A stretch of 24,576 nucleotides of DNA from an uncultured Opitutales bacterium (GCA_900552245.1 URYY01000013.1:1-24576), one strand, 5' to 3'. Positions 8,248 to 16,506 are shown, counted from the first letter of the stretch. Notes: a model not told the origin generated them from the sequence alone. Translations and numbers: made by a program.

Positions 8248-8973
8248 ATGAAGGCAAAGTCGGGATTTTTTACTGCATTTAATGTGGGGGTATTGCTCAT
8301 CCTGCTTTGCTTTGCCGTGGCTATTTACAACTTTCCAAAGCTTCCGAGAGTAGGCGAATTTGAGATGAGCGATAGCGCTATTGTCGCCTTAGACTTGCGC
8401 AAAGCCACGCCGAGCCAGCTTGAGATACTCGCGCTAAACGATGGAGCACCGCTATTTTTCTACACGGAATTTAACTACGGGAACATAGAGTTCGATTTGC
8501 CTACGCTATCGCCAATTGATGTGTCAGAGCAAGATTCGTCCACTTACAGTGCGCTCTCGCGCTTTGAGGAGGGCATATTAAAAAGTGTGGACTTCTCAAC
8601 ACCAAAGCTGATGTCGCCGGAGTCGTCGATATACTCGATTTTCGGCAGGGGAACTAGCGCTAGCGGCGGAGGGGTTAAAAATTTTTCCAAATCCGAAAAG
8701 CGGCAAAAAATTTCGCTTAGAATCTTGGAGTTTGAAAGCGGAAAATTAATATATTCAGGCAAATTGGATTCAGCTATCGACACCGGTGATTTTCTGTGGT
8801 CGCCGGTTGAGATGACTATGTTCGTAAACCTGGACGGCTCTGCCAGCGCGCCTCTTGCTACGTCGCTATCGGGCGTTGAGGCCCTGGATAGGTCGCTTGA
8901 GGATTTCGTGTTAAAAAATTCCGACAGCTTTAGGCTAAAGCCCGGCTTCTACAAGTTGGTTTTTTCGCATTAA
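8248..8973 (+). CDS. Single-pass membrane protein of unknown family in the Exb operon
   Basis: A 241-residue protein starting 3 bases after exbD. Residues about 8-28 form one membrane helix after a short basic cytoplasmic tail, so most of the protein should be periplasmic. A central region rich in Ser, Gly and charged residues (about 90-150) may be flexible. It is followed by a probable beta-rich domain. I do not recognise a family. There is no proline-rich spacer and no TonB C-terminal motif that I can see, yet size, topology and position (after exbB-exbD) are those of a TonB/TolA-like coupling protein. That is positional inference only. Confidence 0.75.
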   Translation: MKAKSGFFTAFNVGVLLILLCFAVAIYNFPKLPRVGEFEMSDSAIVALDLRKATPSQLEILALNDGAPLFFYTEFNYGNIEFDLPTLSPIDVSEQDSSTYSALSRFEEGILKSVDFSTPKLMSPESSIYSIFGRGTSASGGGVKNFSKSEKRQKISLRILEFESGKLIYSGKLDSAIDTGDFLWSPVEMTMFVNLDGSASAPLATSLSGVEALDRSLEDFVLKNSDSFRLKPGFYKLVFSH

Positions 8974-9067
8974 ATTTTTGCTCTTCGGCATCGGGGCGCT
9001 AAAAAAACGCAAAAATCGCAAAAAAAGCTTTAAATGTTTCAAAAAAGGCGTAGCGTCTCGAGGAATT

Positions 9068-10327
9068 ATGAAAGTTGTATTGGCATATTCCGGCGGATTG
9101 GATACTTCCGTCATCGTCAAGTGGATTAAGGAGCGCTTCAATGCTGAAGTCGTCACATTTGCGGCAAATGTCGGCCAGCAGGAAGAGTTAAACGGACTGG
9201 CCGAAAAGGCTAAGGCAACCGGAGCGGTTGCGCACTACACCGTTGATTTGGAGGACGAGTTCGCCTCCGACTTCATTTTCCCGATGATGAGGGCAAATGC
9301 TCTCTATGAGAATCAGTACTATCTCGGCACCTCGATTGCGCGTCCTTTGATTGCTAAGGCGCACGTTGAGATTGCGCGCGCAGAGGGGGCAACGCACTTG
9401 GCTCACGGTGCGACGGGCAAGGGCAATGACCAGTGCAGGTTTGAAATTTCCTACGCGGCTTTGGCTCCGGATCTCAAGATTATTTCTCCTTGGAGAATGG
9501 AGGAGTTCCGCAAGGCTTTCCCGGGCAGGTCTGAAATGATAGAGTACTGCCGCAAGCACAACATCAATGTAGAGGCTTCGGCAAAGAAGCCCTACTCGAT
9601 GGACAGAAATATGCTCCACATTTCATACGAAGCCGGAATTTTGGAGGATCCGTGGTTTGATCCGACCGTTGCTGAAAATAAGGATATGTTTAAGCTCACG
9701 GTGGATCCGGTCGATGCTCCCAATGAGCCCGAGTACATTGAGCTTGAGTTTGTAAATGGCGATTGCGTTGCAGTAAACGGCAAAAAGATGAAGCCTTCCG
9801 ATGTCATGAGGACGCTGAATAAGCTTGCCGGCAAGCACGGCATAGGCAGGGTCGACTTGGTTGAGAACCGCTTTGTGGGCATGAAGAGCCGCGGCGTTTA
9901 TGAAACTCCGGGCGGCACGATACTCTTGTTTGCCCACCGCCAGATTGAATCGATAACGATGGATAGAGACCTTGAGCACCTGCGCGACTCTCTGATTCCC
10001 AAGTATGCGGAACTGATTTACAACGGCTTCTGGTTTGCGCCCGAGCGCGAGGCTCTGCAGGCTTTCATAGACAAAAGCCAGGAAAACGTCACGGGCACAG
10101 TGCGCCTAAAGCTCTACAAGGGCAACACCATTTGCGTCGGCAGAAAGAGCCCATTAAGCCTCTACGACGAGCATGTCGCGAGCATGGAGGGCGTCAAGAG
10201 CGATTACAATCCGGACGACGCCACGGGCTTTATACATCTAAATTCTTTGCGACTTCGCAACCGTGCTCTAAAGCAGGGTGTGTCGAAAGATGCGTTCGCA
10301 AGAAAGTCGGATTTGAAGCGCGAATAG
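9068..10327 (+). CDS. argG: Argininosuccinate synthase
   Basis: A 419-residue cytoplasmic enzyme that joins citrulline and aspartate with ATP to form argininosuccinate in arginine synthesis. The ATP pyrophosphatase P-loop AYSGGLDTS is at residues 6-14. The citrulline/aspartate region LGTSIARPLIAK and HGATGKGNDQCRFE follow in the expected order, as does SVDRN-type KPYSMDRNMLHISYE. ATG 9068 is chosen because AYSGGLD is normally close to the N terminus and GAGGA sits just upstream (9060-9064); a longer TTG-started frame adds a lysine-rich tail unlike the family. A strong terminator follows. Confidence 0.97.
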   Translation: MKVVLAYSGGLDTSVIVKWIKERFNAEVVTFAANVGQQEELNGLAEKAKATGAVAHYTVDLEDEFASDFIFPMMRANALYENQYYLGTSIARPLIAKAHVEIARAEGATHLAHGATGKGNDQCRFEISYAALAPDLKIISPWRMEEFRKAFPGRSEMIEYCRKHNINVEASAKKPYSMDRNMLHISYEAGILEDPWFDPTVAENKDMFKLTVDPVDAPNEPEYIELEFVNGDCVAVNGKKMKPSDVMRTLNKLAGKHGIGRVDLVENRFVGMKSRGVYETPGGTILLFAHRQIESITMDRDLEHLRDSLIPKYAELIYNGFWFAPEREALQAFIDKSQENVTGTVRLKLYKGNTICVGRKSPLSLYDEHVASMEGVKSDYNPDDATGFIHLNSLRLRNRALKQGVSKDAFARKSDLKRE

Positions 10328-10348
10328 TTGAGCTTCTCGAATTTTCAA

Positions 10349-10383
10349 AAAGGGCGCATCTTAAGGGTGCGCCCTTTGTTTTG
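10349..10383 (+). terminator. Intrinsic terminator after argG
   Basis: AAAGGGCGCA (10349-10358) pairs perfectly with TGCGCCCTTT (10368-10377) around a 9-base loop and runs into GTTTTGT. It lies 21 bases after the argG stop. Confidence 0.85.
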
Positions 10384-10426
10384 TGCGCGCATTTGCCTAT
10401 CGGTGAAATAGAACTTAACATTAAGC

Positions 10427-10456
10427 TTGCCTTAAGCGGGGTAAAAAAAGGATAAT
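10427..10456 (+). promoter_or_regulatory. Possible promoter for leuA
   Basis: TTGCCT (10427-10432) and GATAAT (10451-10456) are separated by 18 bases, with 4 and 5 of 6 matches to the sigma70 hexamers. The -10 overlaps the AAAGGAT that would serve as SD for the ATG at 10465, so this promoter and that SD cannot both act on one transcript. A promoter further upstream is equally possible. Confidence 0.25.
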
Positions 10457-10464
10457 AGAATAAA

Positions 10465-12147
10465 ATGAACAACAGTAAATATAAGCTTGCCACATGGGTC
10501 AACCTGCCGGATAGGCAATGGCCCAACAAAGTTATAAAAAGCGCTCCCATATGGTGCAGCGTGGATTTGCGCGACGGCAATCAGGCCCTGGCGGTTCCGA
10601 TGACTATTTCAGAGAAGTTAGAGCTTTACAAGACTTTGGTGGCGATAGGTTTTAAGGAGATAGAAGTTGGGTTTCCCGCAGCTAGCGATACCGAGTTTAA
10701 CTTTTTAAGAAAGCTCATAGACGAAAATCTCATAGCAGACGATGTGTGCGTGCAAGTTCTCACCCAGAGCAGGGAGGCCTTGATACGCAAGACATTTGCC
10801 TCGTTAAAGGGGGTAAAAAACGCCATAGTGCACCTCTACAACAGCACTTCCGAAAGGCAGAGGCGAATAACTTTCAAAATGAGCCGCAAGGAAATTTTGG
10901 GCATTGCAGTCCGCGGGGCAAAGCTTGTAAGAGAGCTTGCCGATGAAGCGAAAGAGCAGGGCACAAATATAAGAATGCAGTATTCGCCGGAGAGCTTTAG
11001 CGATACGGAGCTGGACTTTGCATTGGAAGTTTGCGAGGCAGTAAAGGAGATTTGGAAGCCTACTGTCGATAACAAGATAATTCTCAATCTGCCCGAGACC
11101 GTGCAGTACACGACTCCAAATATACACGCCGACCAGATAGAGTGGATGTCTCGCAACATATCTGAGCGCGATAAGGTTTTGATAAGTCTACATACGCACA
11201 ACGACCGCGGCACCGGAGTTGCAGCTACGGAGCTTGGCATTATGGCCGGGGCCGACAGGGTTGAGGGAACTCTCTTTGGAAACGGAGAGCGCACCGGAAA
11301 TTTGGATATAGTAAACGTTGCCTTGAATTTGCTCGCACAGGGTGTTGACCCGAAGCTTGATTTTTCAAATCTGCCCGCAATCAGGGCGGTTTACGAGAGG
11401 TGCACGCATATGGAGGTTCCTCCGCGCCAGCCCTACGCGGGCGACTTGGTATTCACCGCTTTTAGCGGCTCGCACCAAGATGCTATAAAAAAAGGTATGG
11501 CGGAGCGCAGAAAGCAGAAGGCAGAGGGCAAGGACTACTGGGAAGTTCCCTACCTCTTGATAGATCCCGAAGATATAGGCAGAAACTACGAGGCTATAAT
11601 CAGGATAAATTCTCAGAGCGGAAAGGGAGGTGTGGCGTACATACTCGACACCGACTATGGATTTGACCTGCCAAAGGCTATGCATCCGGAGGTTGGCGAC
11701 TACATAAACGGCGTTGCCGACAAGCTCGGTAAGGAGCTTATGCCCGCGGAAATTTACGAGCTCTTTGAAAAGGAGTTTGTGAATAGGTGCGATATATTGA
11801 AGCTGTTAAGCTACAAGATTTCCTACACAAAGAGTGCGGACGAACTAAATATAAGCGCAAAGATTCTTTATAAAGGTAAAGAAATGGAAGTTTCAGCCAG
11901 CGGAAACGGTCCAATAAACGCCTTTGTAAACGCGCTTGAAAAGGCGGGCTTAAAGAACTTTAAGCTAAATGACTACCGCTCTCACGCAATAGGAACGGGC
12001 TCGGCTAGCAATTCGGCGGCGTACATAAGCTTAATTGATACCGAGTCTTCAAAATCGACATGGGGGGCGGGCGTTGATTCCAATATAGAGCTTGCTGGCT
12101 TAAAGGCCTTAGTGAGCGCCTATAACAGGTACAATTGCCAAGCCTAA
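10465..12147 (+). CDS. leuA: 2-isopropylmalate synthase, long (yeast/Mycobacterium) type
   Basis: A 560-residue enzyme for the first committed step of leucine synthesis, condensing acetyl-CoA with 2-oxoisovalerate. The N terminus NLPDRQWP and the metal/substrate motif DLRDGNQAL (34-42) place it in the longer LeuA class rather than the roughly 520-residue E. coli class. The metal-binding HTHNDRGTG and GTLFGNGERTGN follow, then FSGSHQDAIKKG. A C-terminal LeuA dimerisation/leucine-feedback domain occupies about residues 420-560. AAAGGA lies 12 bases upstream of the ATG. The gene stands alone between two terminators. Confidence 0.97.
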   Translation: MNNSKYKLATWVNLPDRQWPNKVIKSAPIWCSVDLRDGNQALAVPMTISEKLELYKTLVAIGFKEIEVGFPAASDTEFNFLRKLIDENLIADDVCVQVLTQSREALIRKTFASLKGVKNAIVHLYNSTSERQRRITFKMSRKEILGIAVRGAKLVRELADEAKEQGTNIRMQYSPESFSDTELDFALEVCEAVKEIWKPTVDNKIILNLPETVQYTTPNIHADQIEWMSRNISERDKVLISLHTHNDRGTGVAATELGIMAGADRVEGTLFGNGERTGNLDIVNVALNLLAQGVDPKLDFSNLPAIRAVYERCTHMEVPPRQPYAGDLVFTAFSGSHQDAIKKGMAERRKQKAEGKDYWEVPYLLIDPEDIGRNYEAIIRINSQSGKGGVAYILDTDYGFDLPKAMHPEVGDYINGVADKLGKELMPAEIYELFEKEFVNRCDILKLLSYKISYTKSADELNISAKILYKGKEMEVSASGNGPINAFVNALEKAGLKNFKLNDYRSHAIGTGSASNSAAYISLIDTESSKSTWGAGVDSNIELAGLKALVSAYNRYNCQA

Positions 12148-12154
12148 ATTTTGT

Positions 12155-12186
12155 AAAGTCCGCCGATTCTGTCGGCGGGCTTTTTT
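12155..12186 (+). terminator. Intrinsic terminator after leuA
   Basis: GTCCGCCGA (12158-12166) pairs with TCGGCGGGC (12172-12180, one G-U pair) around TTCTG and is followed by six T residues (12181-12186). The next start codon, at 12200, is only 13 bases beyond the T run. Confidence 0.85.
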
Positions 12187-12199
12187 GCAATTGTTTTTT

Positions 12200-13579
12200 A
12201 TGCATAAAAATTTATTAGCGCAGGGCAAGGGCGCGAAAGCCTTTGAAACGTTCTTTGCCATAATATCTGTCTCTCTCACATTGGCTATGACAGTTTTGGG
12301 AGGCAGCATAGTTAATGTTGCTCTTCCCGCACTTGCGCACAAATTTTCTATTTCGGCTTATTCCGCCATTTGGATTGTAAACGCCTTCCAATTTGCCCTG
12401 TTGGTATCGCTTTTGGCTTTCTCTTCTATGGGTGAAATTTACGGATACAAGAAGGTCTTTTTGGGCGGGTGCCTATTCTTTACCCTATCTTCAGTCTTTT
12501 GCGCCCTGAGCTCTTCATTCGGAATGTTAATTGTGGCAAGGGCTGTGCAGGGCATATCCGCAGCGGCTATTGCGGGAGTTAATTTTGCGCAGTTAAAAGA
12601 AATATATTCCAAAGAAAAATTTGCCTTGGGCTTGGGAATTAACGCCATGGTAGTTTCAGTTGCGGCGGCAGCAGGGCCATCAATATCAAGCCTTATATTG
12701 TCGTACCTATCTTGGGAGTGGCTATTTTTAGTAAACATACCGCTAGGTGTGCTGGCTGTGGTCTTCGGAGTATTTTTTCTACCCAATAGCAAGAGGGACG
12801 AAAGTAAAAAATTCGATGTGTTTGGAGCCTTTGCAAACGCTGCAATACTGGCAATCTTGGTGTATGCGGTAGATTCTTGCGCGCACGGCGGCTATACCTT
12901 AACGGTAATTTTAGCGATAGCTCTAGCTGTCCTAGGCTTTCTCTTTGTGAGGCGCGAGCTTAATATGGATTCTCCGATTTTGCCTGTGGATTTATTCTCT
13001 ATCCCGATATTTGCCGTATCGGTATTGGCTTCGGTATGCTCGTTTATGGCGCAGGTGCTCGTGATAGTTTCCATGCCCTTTACTCTGCACGATTTATGTC
13101 TGAAAGATTCCGGCAGGATAGGTCTTTTAATGACGCCTTGGCCGCTTGCCGTCTTTTGCATAGCGCCATTTTCAGGCTATCTATTCTCAAAGTTTGGGGC
13201 GCCAACATTGGGATTTGCCGGCATGATGATTTTTTCAGTTTCGGCATTTCTTTTAAGCTTTATAGATGCAAATACTCCCGACTTATACATAGCACTTCTG
13301 ATAGCGGCATGCGGGCTTGCAAACGGGCTATTTCAACCGCCGAACAACGCGACCATAATGCTGGCGGCTCCAAAAAATCGCTCCGGTGGGGCAAGCGGAA
13401 CGGTTGCAACTGCCCGATTGCTTGGGCAGACCTTGGGAGCTTCTGTAACTGCAATAGCCTTTATGTTGGATCCAAAGTTTGGCGGGCTTATTTCTTCAAA
13501 GCTTGCGGCAATTATAGCCCTAATTACGGCCATAGTAAGCCTATTTAGAGCGGGCAACTTCAAGTTGCGCAGGCCATAG
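12200..13579 (+). CDS. MFS transporter, DHA2 (EmrB/QacA-like) type
   Basis: A 459-residue inner-membrane protein with 12-14 predicted membrane helices. TM1 ends in GGSIVNVALPAL, an EmrB/QacA hallmark. The motif-A-like loop is MGEIYGYKKVF, and the antiporter motif-C region with AAAAGPSISSLIL is followed by SWEWLFLVNIPLGVLAVV, typical of DHA2 drug:proton antiporters. The substrate cannot be predicted. ATG 12200 gives a normal N terminus; an in-frame TTG at 12185 would start within the leuA terminator. No SD and no promoter fit in the 13 bases between terminator and start. Confidence 0.88.
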   Translation: MHKNLLAQGKGAKAFETFFAIISVSLTLAMTVLGGSIVNVALPALAHKFSISAYSAIWIVNAFQFALLVSLLAFSSMGEIYGYKKVFLGGCLFFTLSSVFCALSSSFGMLIVARAVQGISAAAIAGVNFAQLKEIYSKEKFALGLGINAMVVSVAAAAGPSISSLILSYLSWEWLFLVNIPLGVLAVVFGVFFLPNSKRDESKKFDVFGAFANAAILAILVYAVDSCAHGGYTLTVILAIALAVLGFLFVRRELNMDSPILPVDLFSIPIFAVSVLASVCSFMAQVLVIVSMPFTLHDLCLKDSGRIGLLMTPWPLAVFCIAPFSGYLFSKFGAPTLGFAGMMIFSVSAFLLSFIDANTPDLYIALLIAACGLANGLFQPPNNATIMLAAPKNRSGGASGTVATARLLGQTLGASVTAIAFMLDPKFGGLISSKLAAIIALITAIVSLFRAGNFKLRRP

Positions 13580-13590
13580 CCTTATTTTGC

Positions 13591-13618
13591 AAAAAAAAGC
13601 CCGCAAATACGCGGGCTT
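13591..13618 (-). terminator. Intrinsic terminator for the polyferredoxin gene, between converging genes
   Basis: AAGCCCGC (13597-13604) and GCGGGCTT (13611-13618) form an 8-base stem with a 6-base loop. Read on the minus strand it is followed by eight T residues (complement of 13591-13598), so it ends the minus-strand gene that stops at 13624. On the plus strand the tail is only TTAAAC, so it would stop the MFS transcript less efficiently. Confidence 0.85.
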
Positions 13619-13623
13619 AAACA

Positions 13624-15333
13624 TTAAAATGGGAAGGGATTGTCAAGCGGTTTCGGGGCTTGCTTCGGGGCATCTTTCTCTTGCTTTTGAGGAACGTACA
13701 AGCGCATACTCTCCTCAAAGGGCTTTGCCTTTGTATGGACCTTCAAACCCTGCACGACGATTGCCTGATGCGGCCTTACAGGGCAAATATATTCGCAGGC
13801 ACCGCAACCTATGCACACGCTTTCGTGAACATGTGGAATATATAGGCTCTTCTTTTCGTCAAAGGGTATCATCTCTATCGCTTGCACGGGGCAGTGTTCG
13901 GCGCAGGCGGCGCAGTCGGTTCCATCGGTGTAAACTACGCAGAGCTTTTCGTTAAATATAGCCGTTCCTATCTTAACTTCCATCTTCTGCTTGTTGCTCA
14001 AAAACTGAATTGCGCCCGTTGGGCAAGTCTTTGTGCAGTTGTGGCAGTTGGGAAGGCAAAAGCCCGATGAAAAATCCATATATGGCTGCATGAAGCCCTT
14101 CAAACCCCATTCGAAAACCGAGGCCTTTAGAACTTGCGACTTGCATGAAGATATGCACCTCTGGCAGCCCGTGCAATTTTCCAAGAAATTTTCTATGCTC
14201 TTTGAACCCGGAGGAGACGCGAGGCGCTTGTCGGCTCTATGCCCGCTTACGCGGTAATCGGAGGCTCCGTCTAAAACTTTCAGACTGTGCTTTTGCTCGA
14301 GTTGCTCATCGTGTTTTGCACAGCCGGAAAGTGTAGCGATTGCGCCTATTGTTGTTGCGGCAAATCTGCGGCGCGAAATATTTTCGGCATCTTGATTTTG
14401 CACTTTTTCTTCTTTAGAGAACAATTTTTTGTATATGGGATTTATACCGATTTTTAGCGAAGATTTAGGGCAGCCCGCCATGCAGTCAAAGCAGAGTACG
14501 CAGCGGGAAAAATCAACTTTCCTCTCCTTTACATTTATGCACTTTGCCTTGCATGTCCGCTCGCACTTCCCGCAGGCTACGCAAGTTTTGCTATCCATGG
14601 ATACATTCAAAAGCGCAAACTTTGAAAGCCCTCCCAGAAAAGCTCCGACAGGGCAGAGCGTATTGCAAAACAGCCTCCCTTGAAAAGCGGAGACAAGCGC
14701 TGTTAGAATCAATAGAAATATAGAAAATCCGAAGGCGGGTATGGATATTGCCGGATTCGGAACCGGATTTAAGTCGTAGTAGCCCATATTGGCAAGTGTG
14801 GCGCTTGCGGCGTTTACGGATTCCGATGAAACTATGAAAATTCCGCCCATAATTTTTCCGTATAGCGAATATGGGTCTATCAAGCCCAGAAGTGCGCCAA
14901 AGCCAAATATTATGGCGAGTATTGCAAGGCCTAAAAATATTGCGCGCAGTGCCGTAAGCCCCTTTGAGTACTTTAACCTGGCAAAGTTTTTCAGGCAAAA
15001 TTTGCCGAGAGCCGTATTTTTTAAGAATTTATTTTCCGACGGAAACTTTGCGATTTTTCTAAAGATATCCATCATAATGCCAAATGGGCATATGAAAGAG
15101 CAGTAGGCCCTGCCAAGTATAAGCGCAAGCCCCGCAAAGGCGATAAAAGCCCAAGATGCGGCAATTCCAAGCCCCGCAAAAAATTTTAGCACTGCCGGCA
15201 TAAACTGAAGCGAAGCCGGCGGATACATGTAGTAAATCTTTGGCAGCTTGTGGTAGACGTCAAAAAACTGCAGGCTTATTGCAATGAAAAATATCAGCGC
15301 AAAAGCGATTCTAAAAATTCTTAAAAACTTCAT
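13624..15333 (-). CDS. NapH-like membrane polyferredoxin joined to a NapG-like ferredoxin module
   Basis: A 569-residue iron-sulfur membrane protein. Residues 1-300 resemble NapH: about four to five membrane helices, two GRxxCxxxCPxG loops (C78/C82 and C223/C227), then two 4Fe-4S motifs (C251, C254, C257, C261 and C278, C281, C284, C288). Residues 320-338 read SRRRFAATTIGAIATLSGC, a twin-arginine lipoprotein-type signal in the middle of the chain. Residues 380-520 hold four further clusters (C387-C397, C426-C437, C465-C481, C507-C517) as in NapG. The tail is Pro/Lys rich. A path carrying quinol or cytoplasmic electrons to a periplasmic acceptor is likely. No Nap reductase is nearby. No SD precedes the ATG. 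The DUF362 gene lies upstream. Confidence 0.85.
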   Translation of the reverse strand: MKFLRIFRIAFALIFFIAISLQFFDVYHKLPKIYYMYPPASLQFMPAVLKFFAGLGIAASWAFIAFAGLALILGRAYCSFICPFGIMMDIFRKIAKFPSENKFLKNTALGKFCLKNFARLKYSKGLTALRAIFLGLAILAIIFGFGALLGLIDPYSLYGKIMGGIFIVSSESVNAASATLANMGYYDLNPVPNPAISIPAFGFSIFLLILTALVSAFQGRLFCNTLCPVGAFLGGLSKFALLNVSMDSKTCVACGKCERTCKAKCINVKERKVDFSRCVLCFDCMAGCPKSSLKIGINPIYKKLFSKEEKVQNQDAENISRRRFAATTIGAIATLSGCAKHDEQLEQKHSLKVLDGASDYRVSGHRADKRLASPPGSKSIENFLENCTGCQRCISSCKSQVLKASVFEWGLKGFMQPYMDFSSGFCLPNCHNCTKTCPTGAIQFLSNKQKMEVKIGTAIFNEKLCVVYTDGTDCAACAEHCPVQAIEMIPFDEKKSLYIPHVHESVCIGCGACEYICPVRPHQAIVVQGLKVHTKAKPFEESMRLYVPQKQEKDAPKQAPKPLDNPFPF

Positions 15334-15345
15334 AGGCTAAAATGT

Positions 15346-15376
15346 AAAATCGGAGCGCCTTAGGCGCCCCGATTTT
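15346..15376 (-). terminator. Hairpin between DUF362 and polyferredoxin genes (terminator or attenuator)
   Basis: A 14-base stem (15346-15359 with 15363-15376, one A/C mismatch) has a 3-base loop. On the minus strand the 3' arm ends in GATTTTA, giving a short U run. It starts 8 bases after the DUF362 stop, so it should end or reduce transcription into the downstream polyferredoxin gene. Confidence 0.65.
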
Positions 15377-15384
15377 GAAGATTT

Positions 15385-16320
15385 TTATGCAACCGATATT
15401 CTCTTCATATTTAGCTTCTTTAAGTCGGCAGTTCCGACTCCGAGCTTTTCTGCGAAGCCTATATATGGAATTTCCGAAATTTCGTAGGGCTTGCCCATTC
15501 CGTACTGCTTTGCGACAGTCGCAAAAATCTGCACTGCAGCAGCGTCGGCAGCCACAATATCAGTCGATATAATCTGGTATTTCGCAACAGGCGCAAACTT
15601 CGGAGACTTTCCCTGCGGCCCGTGTTCGAGCATCACGCGGTATGCGTCAACAATAGTAAGCGTCGTCTTCTGGTAGGTCGAGAAATCTGCTATGCACTGG
15701 GGCAGGTCGCTTCTGTGCCAAATTTGCCTGTCGAGAACGCAACCCATGTAGTTTTTCATAGCGCATGTAATCTTTGCGCCGCCGTGGTGTTTTAGTATGG
15801 GAATATTTATGAATACGTCGGCAGTTGCTGCAAGCCTGTGAACCTTTGCGTTCTTTAGCGAAACTCCCTTGGGAATTTCACGATTTACATACATGTTGTC
15901 GGCATTTCCCGCAACCATAGTGCCCCCAGCAGCTTCTACTGCAGCGGCAATTCCGGAATTTTTGTAGCAATCTGCCGGATTTTGGCAGGTGTGGTCAAAG
16001 CAAAGCACTTCTTTTGCACCTGCTGCCAGGCAGCTCTTTACGACTGCTGCAACTAATTCTGGATCCGTATTTGCACCGAACTCGGGGGCCTTGTCCCAAC
16101 CTATATTGGGCTTTATAACGACAGTTTGCCCCTCCTTTACAAAGCGAGACATTCCGCCCATCTCTGCGATTCCCTTTTCAAACATCTCAACGGGTGTTCC
16201 GCCATAGATTGCAACTAGGTCCAAATCTTTTTTCTGCTCCTGCTGGGCAAGCAAGGTGCCTTTTGCTCCGGCTACTACGGCAGCCGCTGTTACTGTCTTT
16301 ACAAATTCGCGTCTCTTCAT
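15385..16320 (-). CDS. Tat-exported DUF362 protein
   Basis: A 311-residue protein. The N terminus KRREFVKTVTAAAVVAG, ending near LLA-QQ at about residue 25, is a twin-arginine signal peptide, so the protein is probably exported folded with a cofactor. The body is DUF362: VVIKPNIGWDK, NTDPELVAAVVKSC, AGAKEVLCFDHTC, INIPILKHHGGAKITCAMKNYMG and VDAYRVMLEHGPQG. DUF362 proteins are often joined to or encoded beside ferredoxins, and several cysteines (for example in CFDHTC and CAMKNYMGC) are available, but the reaction is unknown. A clear AGAGGA SD lies 7 bases before the ATG. The polyferredoxin gene downstream suggests a redox partner. Confidence 0.88.
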   Translation of the reverse strand: MKRREFVKTVTAAAVVAGAKGTLLAQQEQKKDLDLVAIYGGTPVEMFEKGIAEMGGMSRFVKEGQTVVIKPNIGWDKAPEFGANTDPELVAAVVKSCLAAGAKEVLCFDHTCQNPADCYKNSGIAAAVEAAGGTMVAGNADNMYVNREIPKGVSLKNAKVHRLAATADVFINIPILKHHGGAKITCAMKNYMGCVLDRQIWHRSDLPQCIADFSTYQKTTLTIVDAYRVMLEHGPQGKSPKFAPVAKYQIISTDIVAADAAAVQIFATVAKQYGMGKPYEISEIPYIGFAEKLGVGTADLKKLNMKRISVA

Positions 16321-16346
16321 AATCGTGTCCTCTAAGCGTAGTATGT

Positions 16347-16374
16347 ATTATGCTGTACTAAGGTGTATTTTTAA
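16347..16374 (-). promoter_or_regulatory. Weak candidate promoter for the Tat-type DUF362 gene
   Basis: On the minus strand CATAAT (16347-16352, 5 of 6) lies 16 bases downstream of TTAAAA (16369-16374, 4 of 6), placing a start near 16340 and a 20-base leader with the SD. A perfect TTGACA (16384-16389) is nearby but lacks a -10 at normal distance. Confidence 0.25.
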
Positions 16375-16506
16375 TCGTTTTATTGTCAAGTTAAGATAAT
16401 TAGACTACATAACTACCTCACAGTTCAAAGCTTTTTTAACTGCCCTTTAATTCTCTTATTCTTCTGGTCTAGTCTTTAATAGTTTACTGGCACTTTGTGC
16501 GAGTGT

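Noticed and set aside
8978..9067. N-terminal extension of argG from a TTG start
   Set aside because: The extension is lysine-rich and unlike any ArgG N terminus. AYSGGLDTS should lie within the first 15 residues, and GAGGA is just before ATG 9068.
13036..13548. A 170-codon plus-strand open frame inside the MFS gene
   Set aside because: It is an out-of-frame shadow. The MFS frame has continuous membrane helices and family motifs over the same bases.
16340..16359. AGTA...TACT dyad upstream of the Tat-type DUF362 gene as a third copy of the LysR element
   Set aside because: It shares only scattered bases with the two 67-base copies, lacks the TATGCTT/AAGCATA palindrome, and cannot be aligned at the same spacing.
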